Assembly: GCA_039182125.1 (NCBI GenBank)
Contig: JBCDCH010000009.1
Coordinates: 1 to 64,000, forward strand
DNA from: Planctomycetota bacterium
GTDB lineage: Bacteria; Planctomycetota; Phycisphaerae; Tepidisphaerales; Tepidisphaeraceae
DNA length: 64,000 nucleotides
Reading direction: 5' to 3'
The position numbers were made by a program, and so were the translations under genes. Every line of letters begins with the position of its first letter. Position 1 is the first letter of the stretch. Below are positions 1 to 9,315 of the stretch, piece by piece. Under the pieces are notes generated by a model, which was not told where the DNA came from, made no database searches, and saw only the letters and a program-made list of their open reading frames with translations.

Positions 1-1
1 G

Positions 2-1705
<1,704 letters not shown>

Positions 1706-2395
1706 TCAACCTTCGTTGAACATGCTCATGCCACGCGGGTTGAGGAACCAGTTGTCGTACCCCGGGATGACGATGTCCGCGATTTCGTAGACCTCGCTGA
1801 TCGCCTCCTGCGCACCGGACACCGACGCGACGTCGGGCAACACCTGGCCGGCGAGGAAATGCTCCTGCGTTGGCACCGCCGGCCCGGCGATGAGCACGGT
1901 CCGGCTCCGCTCGGACACGAGCAGCCCGCACGTCCCGGCCGTCACGCCCGGCATCGGAAACAGGTCCACGCCTTCGACCGGCTTGTCCTCGGCAGGCTTC
2001 ATCCGGGCCAGCAGTTGCAACTCGGCGGTGAGTGCGTCACGCACGTCCGACGCACCGCGTTCGAGGAGCGTCTTGACATGCCCGGCCACGGCGGCAAGCT
2101 CACGCTCGTCGGCCAGCCACGTCGCGTGCTCGAACCGGTCGATCCCGCCGCGGTGGTGTGGCAGCAACGTCGTGAGGAACACCATGTCAATGTCATCCGC
2201 CGAGATGCCACATCGTTCGCCCAGTCGAGCTTCCAACACCTGCGGCGGTAGCGCCGGGTCGACCAGCAGCGATTTGTCGCCGACCCGGATGAGCGTCGTC
2301 GTGGCGTGCGGCGTGCGGACGGCGCTCTGCTCGTTCCAGAGCAGATTTCGCCCGAGTGTGCCCAGGCTGATGATGTCGATGCGGGGTTCGTTCAT
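1706..2395 (-). CDS. Metallo-beta-lactamase-fold protein lacking the metal ligands
   Basis: A 229-residue protein with the layout of MBL-fold hydrolases: N-terminal strands, a motif-1 region at residues 74-84, a PGHTPGH-type region and a terminal strand. The usual TH-x-H-x-DHAGG motif reads TTLLPHHRGG, so three of its four metal ligands are replaced. The later PGHTPGH reads PGVTAGT, GDA reads GPA and the final PGH reads PGY. A binuclear zinc site is therefore unlikely, and the protein may be a binding or structural paralogue. The start at 2395 (MNEPRIDI) is preferred, because an upstream in-frame start at 2461 would run far into the divergent lipoprotein gene. The substrate is unknown. Confidence 0.75.
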   Translation of the reverse strand: MNEPRIDIISLGTLGRNLLWNEQSAVRTPHATTTLIRVGDKSLLVDPALPPQVLEARLGERCGISADDIDMVFLTTLLPHHRGGIDRFEHATWLADERELAAVAGHVKTLLERGASDVRDALTAELQLLARMKPAEDKPVEGVDLFPMPGVTAGTCGLLVSERSRTVLIAGPAVPTQEHFLAGQVLPDVASVSGAQEAISEVYEIADIVIPGYDNWFLNPRGMSMFNEG

Positions 2396-3140
2396 GGTGT
2401 TCGCGGTGCTGCTGGTCGGTTGTGCGAGCAACAGTACGCCCGACGCGCAAGGGCCGACCAAGCTCCGCCTTTCGCACGTCGAGTTGGACGACCGCTACGG
2501 CGACCCGGAACTCCGTGCGGAGATCGTCGATTCACTCGCGGCGCTTCGGGTTCGGTTGCGGGACATCGCGCCGCTCGATGAGTTCGAGCCGATCGAGGTG
2601 AAGTTGTTCGCGACGCGGTCGAAGATGGCCAGTTGGGCCCGTGCGGAGGGGATTTCAGCGTTCGAAAACATCGACCGGGGCGGAATCAGCGGCGACTTCG
2701 GCGCGGCGTTGTACTACGTCGGCGACCATGACACCCTGCGGCTTGCCCGGCACGAATACGTCCACCAATATCTCCGCCAAAACACCGACAAGCAACTGCC
2801 ACCGTTCGTGGAAGAGGGGGTTGCCACGATGTTGGACGGCGGAGCGGATACGGCCCGGATCGAGTTGCTGCGAGAACTTGAGGTGGTCGCTCCCATCGGC
2901 GACCTGATCGGTACGCACGCAGGTCAACTCGGCAACCGGTCGATGGCTGAGCGCTCGGCTTGGTACGCACAAGCCTGGGCGTTCGCAGAGTTCATCGAGC
3001 GGCGATACCCCGACTACTGGCGGACGTACTTCACCCGGGCCGGCGGCTTTGCGGCACTGCTCACCGAGCGGGCCAAGCTGGACTGGCCCGGCATCGAGTC
3101 CGCGTATCAAGTCTTCGTTCGCGAGGAACTCATCGATTGA
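2379..3140 (+). CDS. Lipoprotein with gluzincin zinc-protease motif (peptidase MA-like)
   Basis: A 253-residue predicted lipoprotein. Residues 1-15 form a short signal peptide (MRGSFMVFAVLLVGC) with the lipobox Cys at 15. The zinc motif HEYVH lies at 125-129, followed by the EEG typical of gluzincins at 145-147, so an active zinc peptidase on an envelope membrane is plausible. The start at 2379 keeps a basic n-region; starting at 2394 would leave a signal too short to work. This places the start 17 bp inside the divergent MBL-fold gene. The stop overlaps the TTG start of the acylphosphatase gene. The physiological substrate cannot be told from the sequence. Confidence 0.72.
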   Translation: MRGSFMVFAVLLVGCASNSTPDAQGPTKLRLSHVELDDRYGDPELRAEIVDSLAALRVRLRDIAPLDEFEPIEVKLFATRSKMASWARAEGISAFENIDRGGISGDFGAALYYVGDHDTLRLARHEYVHQYLRQNTDKQLPPFVEEGVATMLDGGADTARIELLRELEVVAPIGDLIGTHAGQLGNRSMAERSAWYAQAWAFAEFIERRYPDYWRTYFTRAGGFAALLTERAKLDWPGIESAYQVFVREELID

Positions 3141-3409
3141 ACATTCGGCAAATCATTTTCTACAGCGGCCGGGTACAGGGCGTTGGCTTCCGAGCGACAA
3201 CGTGCAGCGCCGCTCGCGGCTTCGCCGTCACCGGCACGGTGCGCAACCTGCCTGACGGGCGCGTCGAGGTTGTCGTCGAGGGCGATGTCGACGAGGTCGC
3301 GGACTTTCGCCGCGAGCTCGCCAGCCGGATGGCCGGCTTCATCCGCGATAGCCAAACGCTCGATGCGTCACACACCGGTGAGCTCGAAGACTTTCGCGTT
3401 ATCCGCTAA
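3137..3409 (+). CDS. acyP: Acylphosphatase
   Basis: A 90-residue cytosolic acylphosphatase, which hydrolyses acyl-phosphate bonds. The active-site loop GRVQGVGFR carries the catalytic Arg, and the conserved Asn is in VRNLPDGRVE. The length is typical for the family. Translation probably starts at TTG 3137, which overlaps the stop of the upstream lipoprotein gene (TTGA), implying translational coupling. No AUG or GUG fits the start of the domain. Function is secure; the start codon is inferred from homology to the family N-terminus (NIRQIIFYSGRVQGVGFR). Confidence 0.9.
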   Translation: MNIRQIIFYSGRVQGVGFRATTCSAARGFAVTGTVRNLPDGRVEVVVEGDVDEVADFRRELASRMAGFIRDSQTLDASHTGELEDFRVIR

Positions 3410-4353
3410 TCCTCGGGCTTTTCACCCTTGGGGCGGGTCTTCCAACGGCGATGGACCCAAAGGTACTGCCCCGGATCTTCACTGACGAACGTCTCGATCC
3501 CGCGGGTGTAGCGTTCGGTGATGTACCGCAGCGGGTCGTCTTGCGATTCCCAATCCTCGGGGTAGATCACGTCGGACGCGCCGACGTGGAACTGAAACTT
3601 GCCCTCGACCCGTCGTGCGTAGCCGACGACGACGGGGACACGGTACTGCATGGCGAGCAGCCCGATCGACTTGTACGTCGACGCGAGCCGGCCGAAGAAC
3701 GGGACGAACATCCCTTTCGGCCCGGCGTTCTGGTCCGCGATGAACCCGACCGCGCCGTGGTTGTCGAGTGCGTTGGACACATCAACCGTCGCGCCCTTTT
3801 TGTCGACGATCTTCTGTCCGAGGCGTTCGCGCACGCCGAGCAGCCAGTCATTGATGTAAGGGTTGTCCAACGGCCGCGCGACCGACACCGTGTCGAACCC
3901 GAGCAAGGCGAGGACATAACCGAGGATTTCCCAGTTGCCGTAGTGGCCGGTGAGCATGATCACGCCGCGATGCTCATCGAGTAGCAGCTCGATCGTTCGG
4001 CTGACTTCGTTGAGGTGGACGATGCGGTGGACGTTTTCGAGCTTGGCGAGGCGTGTGGTGAAAAGCACCTCGACGAACAACGCGAAGAACATGTGCATGG
4101 AGCGTCGGGCCATCGCCTCGCGTTGGGCTTCGGGCATGTCGGGAAAGCTACGCCGCAAGTTCTCAAGTGCGCGGATGCGATGCCGCTTGTCGAAGCGGTA
4201 CATGACATCACCCAGGCGCGCGGCGAAGTCGAGATTCGACTCCACCGGCCAGCACTGCATGACCGCAACCACACCGCGAAGTGCAACATATTGGAGGTAG
4301 TCGAGTACCTTACTGCGGGGCTTCTTCGGCTTGGGCGATCGGCGTCGGCTCAC
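3406..4353 (-). CDS. LpxL/HtrB-type lysophospholipid acyltransferase
   Basis: A 315-residue member of the lipid A biosynthesis acyltransferase family, which transfers a fatty acyl chain to lipid A precursors or related lipids at the inner membrane. The HX4(D/E) catalytic motif is visible as HYGNWE at 137-142. Other family blocks are IADQNAGPKGMFVPFFGR and a C-terminal WVHRRWKTRP. The basic N-terminus (SRRRSPKPKKPRSK) precedes a hydrophobic stretch that fits a membrane anchor. GTG 4353 is chosen as the start; the open frame continues upstream but crosses the divergent GYF gene. The 3' end overlaps the acylphosphatase stop by 4 bp. It implies an LPS-type outer membrane. Confidence 0.88.
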   Translation of the reverse strand: MSRRRSPKPKKPRSKVLDYLQYVALRGVVAVMQCWPVESNLDFAARLGDVMYRFDKRHRIRALENLRRSFPDMPEAQREAMARRSMHMFFALFVEVLFTTRLAKLENVHRIVHLNEVSRTIELLLDEHRGVIMLTGHYGNWEILGYVLALLGFDTVSVARPLDNPYINDWLLGVRERLGQKIVDKKGATVDVSNALDNHGAVGFIADQNAGPKGMFVPFFGRLASTYKSIGLLAMQYRVPVVVGYARRVEGKFQFHVGASDVIYPEDWESQDDPLRYITERYTRGIETFVSEDPGQYLWVHRRWKTRPKGEKPED

Positions 4354-4366
4354 GGGGACGCCAACG

Positions 4367-4372
4367 TATACT
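4367..4372 (+). promoter_or_regulatory. Putative -10 element (TATACT) of the GYF gene
   Basis: TATACT lies 8 nt before the ATG at 4381, with no Shine-Dalgarno sequence between. Normal -10 to start-point spacing would put the transcript end at or within a few bases of the start codon. No convincing -35 was found. Confidence 0.4.
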
Positions 4373-4380
4373 GGACTCGC

Positions 4381-4980
4381 ATGGGTGATGAAAGCGACAA
4401 CCCGTTTGGTAATCCTCGTCGCAGGGACGATTCGGGATCGTACGACCTCGCGCCCGATCCCTCGGCCGATTGGTACTGGGCCGAGGGCGACCAGCGTCAC
4501 GGACCGGTGACGGGCGAGGAACTGCGCGACCGCATCCGTGCCGGCAAGCTCACCAGCGATCAACTCGTCTGGCGTGCGGGCATGGAAGACTGGCGAGCGG
4601 CCGGCACATTGCCGGTACTCCAACAGGCGTTCCACGCCCCGGTCAGTCCTGCCATCCCGCCGGTTGCGCCGTCCAACACGCTCCAGTACCGAACCGCCCC
4701 GACCCGGGACAACGGCTTCGACAGTCTTGCCGGCCAGGCGACCGGCGCGATGGTGTGCGGCATCATCGCGGTGTTCTTTGGCATGCCGGGTATTTGCTGC
4801 TTGCCCATCTCGGCGGTGACGCTGGTGCTGGGGCTGATCGCGTTGGTGCTCGGGTACAACGCCCGGGCAAGCACCTCGCGCGGCGGCCAGGCGACGGCGG
4901 GCATCGTGCTCGGTTGGATCAGCCTGGCGCTGTGCGTGCTTTCGTGCGGGTTTACGTTTGCCCTGGGTATCAGCGGCTGA
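4381..4980 (+). CDS. GYF_2 domain protein with DUF4190-like membrane region
   Basis: A 199-residue membrane protein. Residues 31-80 form a GYF_2 domain (WYWAEGDQRHGPVTGEEL, then QLVWRAGMEDW), a probable peptide-binding module. A linker follows, then two hydrophobic segments at about 117-150 and 168-195 that resemble DUF4190. This domain pair is common in planctomycetes and related bacteria, where its role is undefined. It is divergent from the acyltransferase gene and 160 bp upstream of the degenerate secretion-ATPase gene. Cytoplasmic placement of the GYF domain is inferred. No catalytic residues are apparent. Confidence 0.8.
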   Translation: MGDESDNPFGNPRRRDDSGSYDLAPDPSADWYWAEGDQRHGPVTGEELRDRIRAGKLTSDQLVWRAGMEDWRAAGTLPVLQQAFHAPVSPAIPPVAPSNTLQYRTAPTRDNGFDSLAGQATGAMVCGIIAVFFGMPGICCLPISAVTLVLGLIALVLGYNARASTSRGGQATAGIVLGWISLALCVLSCGFTFALGISG

Positions 4981-5140
4981 ACCGGCGATTCGGATCCCAT
5001 CGGAATGGTCGGCCGACCCGGCGCGGACGATTCGCGGTCGGTCGGTTGGCGATGCGGCGCGGGTTGCGTTATGCTCCCGAGCCCGCCGAAACCGCCGGCC
5101 AGTTGGTCCGGTGACACCCACGAGAACCCGAGGAGACGGC

Positions 5141-6874
5141 ATGCCCGACGCGTGCTTGAGTCTAATCAACCCGCTGTTCAGTCTGACCGACTTCGCCACG
5201 TTCGCGACCGCCGCCCCGACCGACTCGGTGCCAACGCTGAACCTGCCCGAAACATCGTTCGGCCCGTTCGTCAACGGCCTGCTGGCCATCCCGTTCGTCA
5301 TTGTCATCCTGATCAGCGCGAAGCTTGCCGCTTGGGCGGACAAGGACGCGCAGGCGAACCGGTTGCCCCGGGAGATGATCAACATCATCAGCCTCGCCTC
5401 GTTGGCGCTCGCGGGGATCGTGTTCTTCGCACTGCCTTCTTTCCTGCTCGCGTTTGCCGGGAGCGTGTTGATTCTGCTGCTGGGCGGCGGAATCTTCCTG
5501 GGCATCCGCAACGGCAAGGTCGGTCTCGGAGATCTGGGCGAAGAACTCAGCGACTACTTCGGCAGCCTCATGCCCGGTAGCGGCAAGACGACCCGGAAGA
5601 AGAAACAGGAAGACGAAACAGCCATTGAGGGCGAGGTTGTGCTCCTCGATCAGGCGAAGATGCCGGTCGCCGTGCCCGAGGCCGAGGAGCCGACCCGGCC
5701 CGGGTACGTCGCGCTTCAGCAGGTGCTCGCGGTACCGTTGCAGCAGGGGAGTGAGCGGATCGACTTACTGCCCGGCTCTAGCGGCGCCCAGGTCCGTTAC
5801 AGTGTTGACGGCGTCGCATACCCGGGTGCGACGCTCTCGACGGATCAGGCCACTGCGGCAGTCACCACGCTCAAGCGCATCATCGGGCTGAACGTCGACG
5901 AACGTCGCAAGATTCAATCTGGCACGCTCAACGCCCGCAGTGTTCACGGCTCGCACAAGATCGGAGTTACGACGTCCGGCTCGACCAACGGTGAGCAGCT
6001 CAAGCTCGAGGTCGACAAGCACAACCGCTACGGGATGAAGCTCGACGAACTCGGCTTTCGCAAGAGCCAGCTCGATCGCATCCGCGGACAGCTTTCCGAG
6101 CCGGGGGTCGTCCTTGTTGCGTGTCCGCCGAACAACGGGCTGCACACCTTGCTCTACGGTTTGCTCCGCGAACATGATGCGTTTCTTTCGCACATCCAGA
6201 CGCTTGAGCGTGAAGAACTGTCCGATCTCGAAGGCATCACGCAAAACAGGCTTCAACCCGGTGATAGCGAAGCCGAGCGTGTCGACTGGTTGGTGAGCCA
6301 GCAGTCGGACGTGATGATGGTCGAGAAGCTCGAAGACCCGCAGGCAGCCCGCATACTTGCCGACTACGGCAAGGATCACATCGCCTACCTGGGCATCCGT
6401 GCGTCGAGCACGTTCGACGCGATCACCCGCTGGCGGAAGTTCGTCGGCGACGACAAGGTCGCGCTCGGCTCGCTGAAAATGGTAGTCGCGGGTCGCGTGT
6501 TCCGCCGACTCTGCCCGGCGACGAAGGTGCCGTACACGCCCGACGAACGGGCCCTGCGCTCGATGGGCCTTTCGCCGGACAAGGTCAAACAGCTTTACAA
6601 GGCCCATGTCGGTCCGCTCACCGACGCCAAGGGCAACGAGGTGCCCGACACTTTCTGCCACGGCCTTGGTTACAAAGGCCGGATCGGCGCGTACGAGGCT
6701 TTCCTCCTCGACAACGAAGCCCGCAAGGCGCTGATCAGCGGGGCATCGGGCCAGCAGATCAAGAGCCTCTTTCGCAAGCAAAACGGTCGCTACATCCAGG
6801 AGATGGCGCTCGGCATCGTGCAACTCGGTGAAACCGACCTGCAGGAAGTCCAACGCGTCATGCAAAGCAAATGA
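5141..6874 (+). CDS. Membrane-anchored degenerate PilB/GspE-like ATPase homologue
   Basis: A 577-residue protein whose C-terminal two thirds follow the PilB/GspE secretion-ATPase layout. Around residues 225-325 is the N2-like region (VRYSVDGVAYPG, then LKRIIGLNVDERRKIQSG), then the nucleotide-binding domain. The Walker A position (327-336) reads ACPPNNGLHT instead of GPTGSGKT. The Walker B region reads VMMVEKLED instead of the usual GEIRD, and the zinc tetracysteine is incomplete. Residues about 45-65 and 82-115 are hydrophobic, an anchor absent from normal GspE. The start follows a good Shine-Dalgarno (AGGAG). The last 4 bp overlap the CvpA-like gene. A pseudo-ATPase scaffold is inferred; a sequencing artefact is unlikely because the frame is intact. 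Confidence 0.75.
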   Translation: MPDACLSLINPLFSLTDFATFATAAPTDSVPTLNLPETSFGPFVNGLLAIPFVIVILISAKLAAWADKDAQANRLPREMINIISLASLALAGIVFFALPSFLLAFAGSVLILLLGGGIFLGIRNGKVGLGDLGEELSDYFGSLMPGSGKTTRKKKQEDETAIEGEVVLLDQAKMPVAVPEAEEPTRPGYVALQQVLAVPLQQGSERIDLLPGSSGAQVRYSVDGVAYPGATLSTDQATAAVTTLKRIIGLNVDERRKIQSGTLNARSVHGSHKIGVTTSGSTNGEQLKLEVDKHNRYGMKLDELGFRKSQLDRIRGQLSEPGVVLVACPPNNGLHTLLYGLLREHDAFLSHIQTLEREELSDLEGITQNRLQPGDSEAERVDWLVSQQSDVMMVEKLEDPQAARILADYGKDHIAYLGIRASSTFDAITRWRKFVGDDKVALGSLKMVVAGRVFRRLCPATKVPYTPDERALRSMGLSPDKVKQLYKAHVGPLTDAKGNEVPDTFCHGLGYKGRIGAYEAFLLDNEARKALISGASGQQIKSLFRKQNGRYIQEMALGIVQLGETDLQEVQRVMQSK

Positions 6875-8223
6875 CCCTCATCTTCAGCCTTACGTTTCTG
6901 CTGCTGGTCGGTGTCGTGGCGTACTTCCACTACATCCAGAGCGCGTTTTCGTCGGTGCTCAGCGCGATCTTCGCCGCCCTTGCCGCCGTTCTTGCCGTCG
7001 GCTATCACCAGACCATCGCGACTCTCGGCGGCGCGCCGCTCGGCCCATACGGCGATTCGGTCGCCATGGTCGCCATCTTCGGTGTCAGCTATCTGCTACT
7101 CCGCATCGCGTTCGACCGGTTCGTGCCGGGCAACCTCATGCTGCCGGTTACGCTCGACCGTGTCCTCGCGGTGGTCGGCGGCCTTGTCGCGGGGATTTTT
7201 TGCGTCGGTACTGCCGCGACCGCGGTCCAGCTTTTGCCGTTCGGGCCGAAGGTGTTTTTCTACAGCCCGTACGCGCTGGAGACCCGATCCGACACCGGCG
7301 AAGTCGAGGGCGTTCGCGGTCGGATCACGCTGACCCGCTTCGACGAACTCCAAGCCGACGCACTTGATTCGAGCGAGCGGACGAACATCCTGCTGCCGAT
7401 CGATCAGTGGGTCGTCGGTGTCGCCACGCACGTTAGCGATGGCGGTTCGATGGCGGGCTCGAACAACCTTGCACAGGTCAATCCCAACCTGCTCGACAAT
7501 GCATACGGGCAGCGCCTATCGCTACAGCCCGGGGCGGACATCATGCTCATGGTCGGCGTCGCGGGCAAGGAAGACGCCAGCGTCAAGGCCGTCTACCGCT
7601 TCACCGAGCCGGTTCCGCAAGTCAGCGGCGAGATCGACGTGGTGCGGGAAGACGAACTACCGGCGAGCTTTACACCGGCCAACGGGAAATCGTTGCTCGT
7701 GGTGCGGGTGGGGCTCTCGGGCGACGCCGGCGATAGCGACGGCAAGCTCCGCTTCGCCCCAGCTGCGGCGCGGTTCAACGCCGATCGTGGCAACGACTAT
7801 GCCATCGGCACGTTCACCGAGAGCGGCGTCCTCGTCCGCAACAGACCCGACGACTTCCTCATCGCCCAAGCAGGCGGTGACGTGTTGCTCGCGTTCGAGG
7901 TCGAGAGCGACGTGTTCGAAGGTGCCGAGAACGTGCTGGTCGATGACGCGATGGTGACGTTCAAGCGCTACGGCCGGCTGCCGATCGGCGGGGCCAGCGC
8001 GGGTGCCTTCGAAGCGACCGCGACTGACAGTGTCCTACGCAAGAGCGATGTCGCCGACGCCATCTCGGCCGCGCGGCGTGGCAATCCCGCACCCGCCGCC
8101 GCCGATGATGAAACGGAAGACGAGGAACCGTCGGGCACGAGCGGCGCTCAATCCACCGACACGACGCCGGGCGTTCGTGGCCTGCGTGGCCAGATCGAAG
8201 AGCGGAACGAACAGATCGAGTAG
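6871..8223 (+). CDS. CvpA-like membrane protein with large extracytoplasmic domain
   Basis: A 450-residue protein translationally coupled (ATGA) to the degenerate PilB-like gene. Residues 1-125 hold about four hydrophobic segments in the arrangement of CvpA (colicin V production) proteins, including VAMVAIFGVSYLLLRIAFD. The rest is a hydrophilic, beta-rich-looking domain of unknown family ending in an acidic, low-complexity tail (residues about 400-450). The domain is presumably extracytoplasmic. Coupling to the pseudo-ATPase suggests the two act together at the inner membrane. Function is not recognised beyond the CvpA-like N-terminus. Confidence 0.65.
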   Translation: MTLIFSLTFLLLVGVVAYFHYIQSAFSSVLSAIFAALAAVLAVGYHQTIATLGGAPLGPYGDSVAMVAIFGVSYLLLRIAFDRFVPGNLMLPVTLDRVLAVVGGLVAGIFCVGTAATAVQLLPFGPKVFFYSPYALETRSDTGEVEGVRGRITLTRFDELQADALDSSERTNILLPIDQWVVGVATHVSDGGSMAGSNNLAQVNPNLLDNAYGQRLSLQPGADIMLMVGVAGKEDASVKAVYRFTEPVPQVSGEIDVVREDELPASFTPANGKSLLVVRVGLSGDAGDSDGKLRFAPAAARFNADRGNDYAIGTFTESGVLVRNRPDDFLIAQAGGDVLLAFEVESDVFEGAENVLVDDAMVTFKRYGRLPIGGASAGAFEATATDSVLRKSDVADAISAARRGNPAPAAADDETEDEEPSGTSGAQSTDTTPGVRGLRGQIEERNEQIE

Positions 8224-8239
8224 GCCACGCGGGCGGTGA

Positions 8240-9253
8240 TCAAAGCCGTGTGCGTCGGTCCTCGTCGAGCTTTTCTCGGATCACCCGACACGGGTTACCG
8301 ACCGCGACCACGCCGGCCGGGATGTCTTTGGTCACCACGCTGCCCGCACCGATCGTGGTGTCGCTGCCAATGGTGACGCCCGGGAGAATGACCGCGTTGC
8401 CGCCGATCCATACGCGATCCCCGACGGTGACCGGGTGTGCCGTTTCGTAGCGTTCGGCCCGTCGTGTCGGATCGATCGGGTGGTGAGGCGTGTAAATCTG
8501 AACGTGCGGCCCGAGGAAGCAGTCGTCACCGAACCGGATCGTCGCACAGTCGAGAAACACACAGCCGTGGTTGGCGAAGAACCGGTCGCCGACGTGGATG
8601 TGCCGGCCGTAGTCGCAGTGAAAGGGCGGCAGCACGGCCGGCCGCTCGCCCACGCTGCCGAAAAGTTGTTGAAGCAACGCCTCGCGTTCGGCGACATCGT
8701 CGTTGCTCGTCATGTTGTACCGCTCGGCGAGGCGTTTGGCCGTGTCGATCAGGTCGCCCATGAGCGGGTCCCCCATGCGGTAGGTCATGCCGCGATGAAG
8801 CCGCTCATAGTCCGCCCTTTCGTCGGCCCGCTGCTCGAGCGTTTGCTCGTCCCACATTGCCAGCGGTGGTCGGCCCATCGCCACGGCGCTCGCGGTTGCA
8901 TGGGTCGTGACGTGACTCAGTGATAGTGACCACGTCGAGATGCCGATCCGAGCCGCGATCTGCTCGGCTTCGCCCGAGAGTTGCAATGCCGGTCGGCCAG
9001 TCGGCTCGCGGACGACCTCGACGTCGGTCCAGTTGATGCCGTGCCGTCGGCCGGTACCGATGGCTTTGAGCGTGGCCTCCTTCGCCGCGAACCGCGCGGC
9101 GAGGTGTTCCGCCGCCCGCTTTGGGCGCCGCTTCGAGTACGCCAGCTCGTCGGCCGTGAAACATCGCTGCTCGAACCGCGTCCCATGTCTCTCGAGTAAC
9201 TCCCGGATGCGTGCCACTTCCACGATGTCGATGCCATGCCCGAGCAGTTGCAT
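8240..9253 (-). CDS. acpS: Fusion of holo-ACP synthase and maltose/galactoside O-acetyltransferase
   Basis: A 337-residue two-domain protein. Residues 1-125 are a complete holo-[acyl-carrier-protein] synthase, which attaches 4'-phosphopantetheine to ACP: GIDIVEVARI with Asp9, FAAKEATLKAIGTG with Glu59, and SLSHV at 111-115. After a linker (about 126-145), residues 146-330 are a complete Maa/LacA-type acetyltransferase: a Mac domain (DYERLHRGMTYRMGDPLM), then left-handed beta-helix hexapeptides with the catalytic-His region (YTPHHPID) and GNPCRVIR at the end. Each half is normally a separate enzyme. One uninterrupted frame joins them. Its stop is 16 bp from the convergent CvpA-like gene. Confidence 0.9.
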   Translation of the reverse strand: MQLLGHGIDIVEVARIRELLERHGTRFEQRCFTADELAYSKRRPKRAAEHLAARFAAKEATLKAIGTGRRHGINWTDVEVVREPTGRPALQLSGEAEQIAARIGISTWSLSLSHVTTHATASAVAMGRPPLAMWDEQTLEQRADERADYERLHRGMTYRMGDPLMGDLIDTAKRLAERYNMTSNDDVAEREALLQQLFGSVGERPAVLPPFHCDYGRHIHVGDRFFANHGCVFLDCATIRFGDDCFLGPHVQIYTPHHPIDPTRRAERYETAHPVTVGDRVWIGGNAVILPGVTIGSDTTIGAGSVVTKDIPAGVVAVGNPCRVIREKLDEDRRTRL

Positions 9254-9258
9254 GGAAA

Positions 9259-9264
9259 ATCATA
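9259..9264 (-). promoter_or_regulatory. Putative -10 element (TATGAT) of the AcpS fusion gene
   Basis: TATGAT on the minus strand is separated from the ATG at 9253 by only 5 nt, with no room for a leader or a Shine-Dalgarno sequence. It implies a leaderless mRNA. Confidence 0.45.
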
Positions 9265-9301
9265 CGATCCTCGGCGATGCTGCCGCCCGGCCCACGACCC
9301 G

Positions 9302-9307
9302 TATAAA
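9302..9307 (+). promoter_or_regulatory. Putative -10 element (TATAAA) of the parvulin gene
   Basis: TATAAA ends 8 nt before the ATG at 9316, again with no Shine-Dalgarno sequence. It is divergent from the -10 of the AcpS fusion gene about 40 bp away. Confidence 0.4.
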
Positions 9308-9315
9308 CTCACGCC

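Noticed and set aside
1890-2378. Upstream extension of the lipoprotein gene
   Set aside because: It is antisense to the MBL-fold gene and would bury the lipoprotein signal peptide.
4354-5517. N-terminal extension of the LpxL-like gene to 703 residues
   Set aside because: The extension is low-complexity and runs across the GYF gene and the start of the pseudo-PilB gene; a GTG start at 4353 gives the normal family length.
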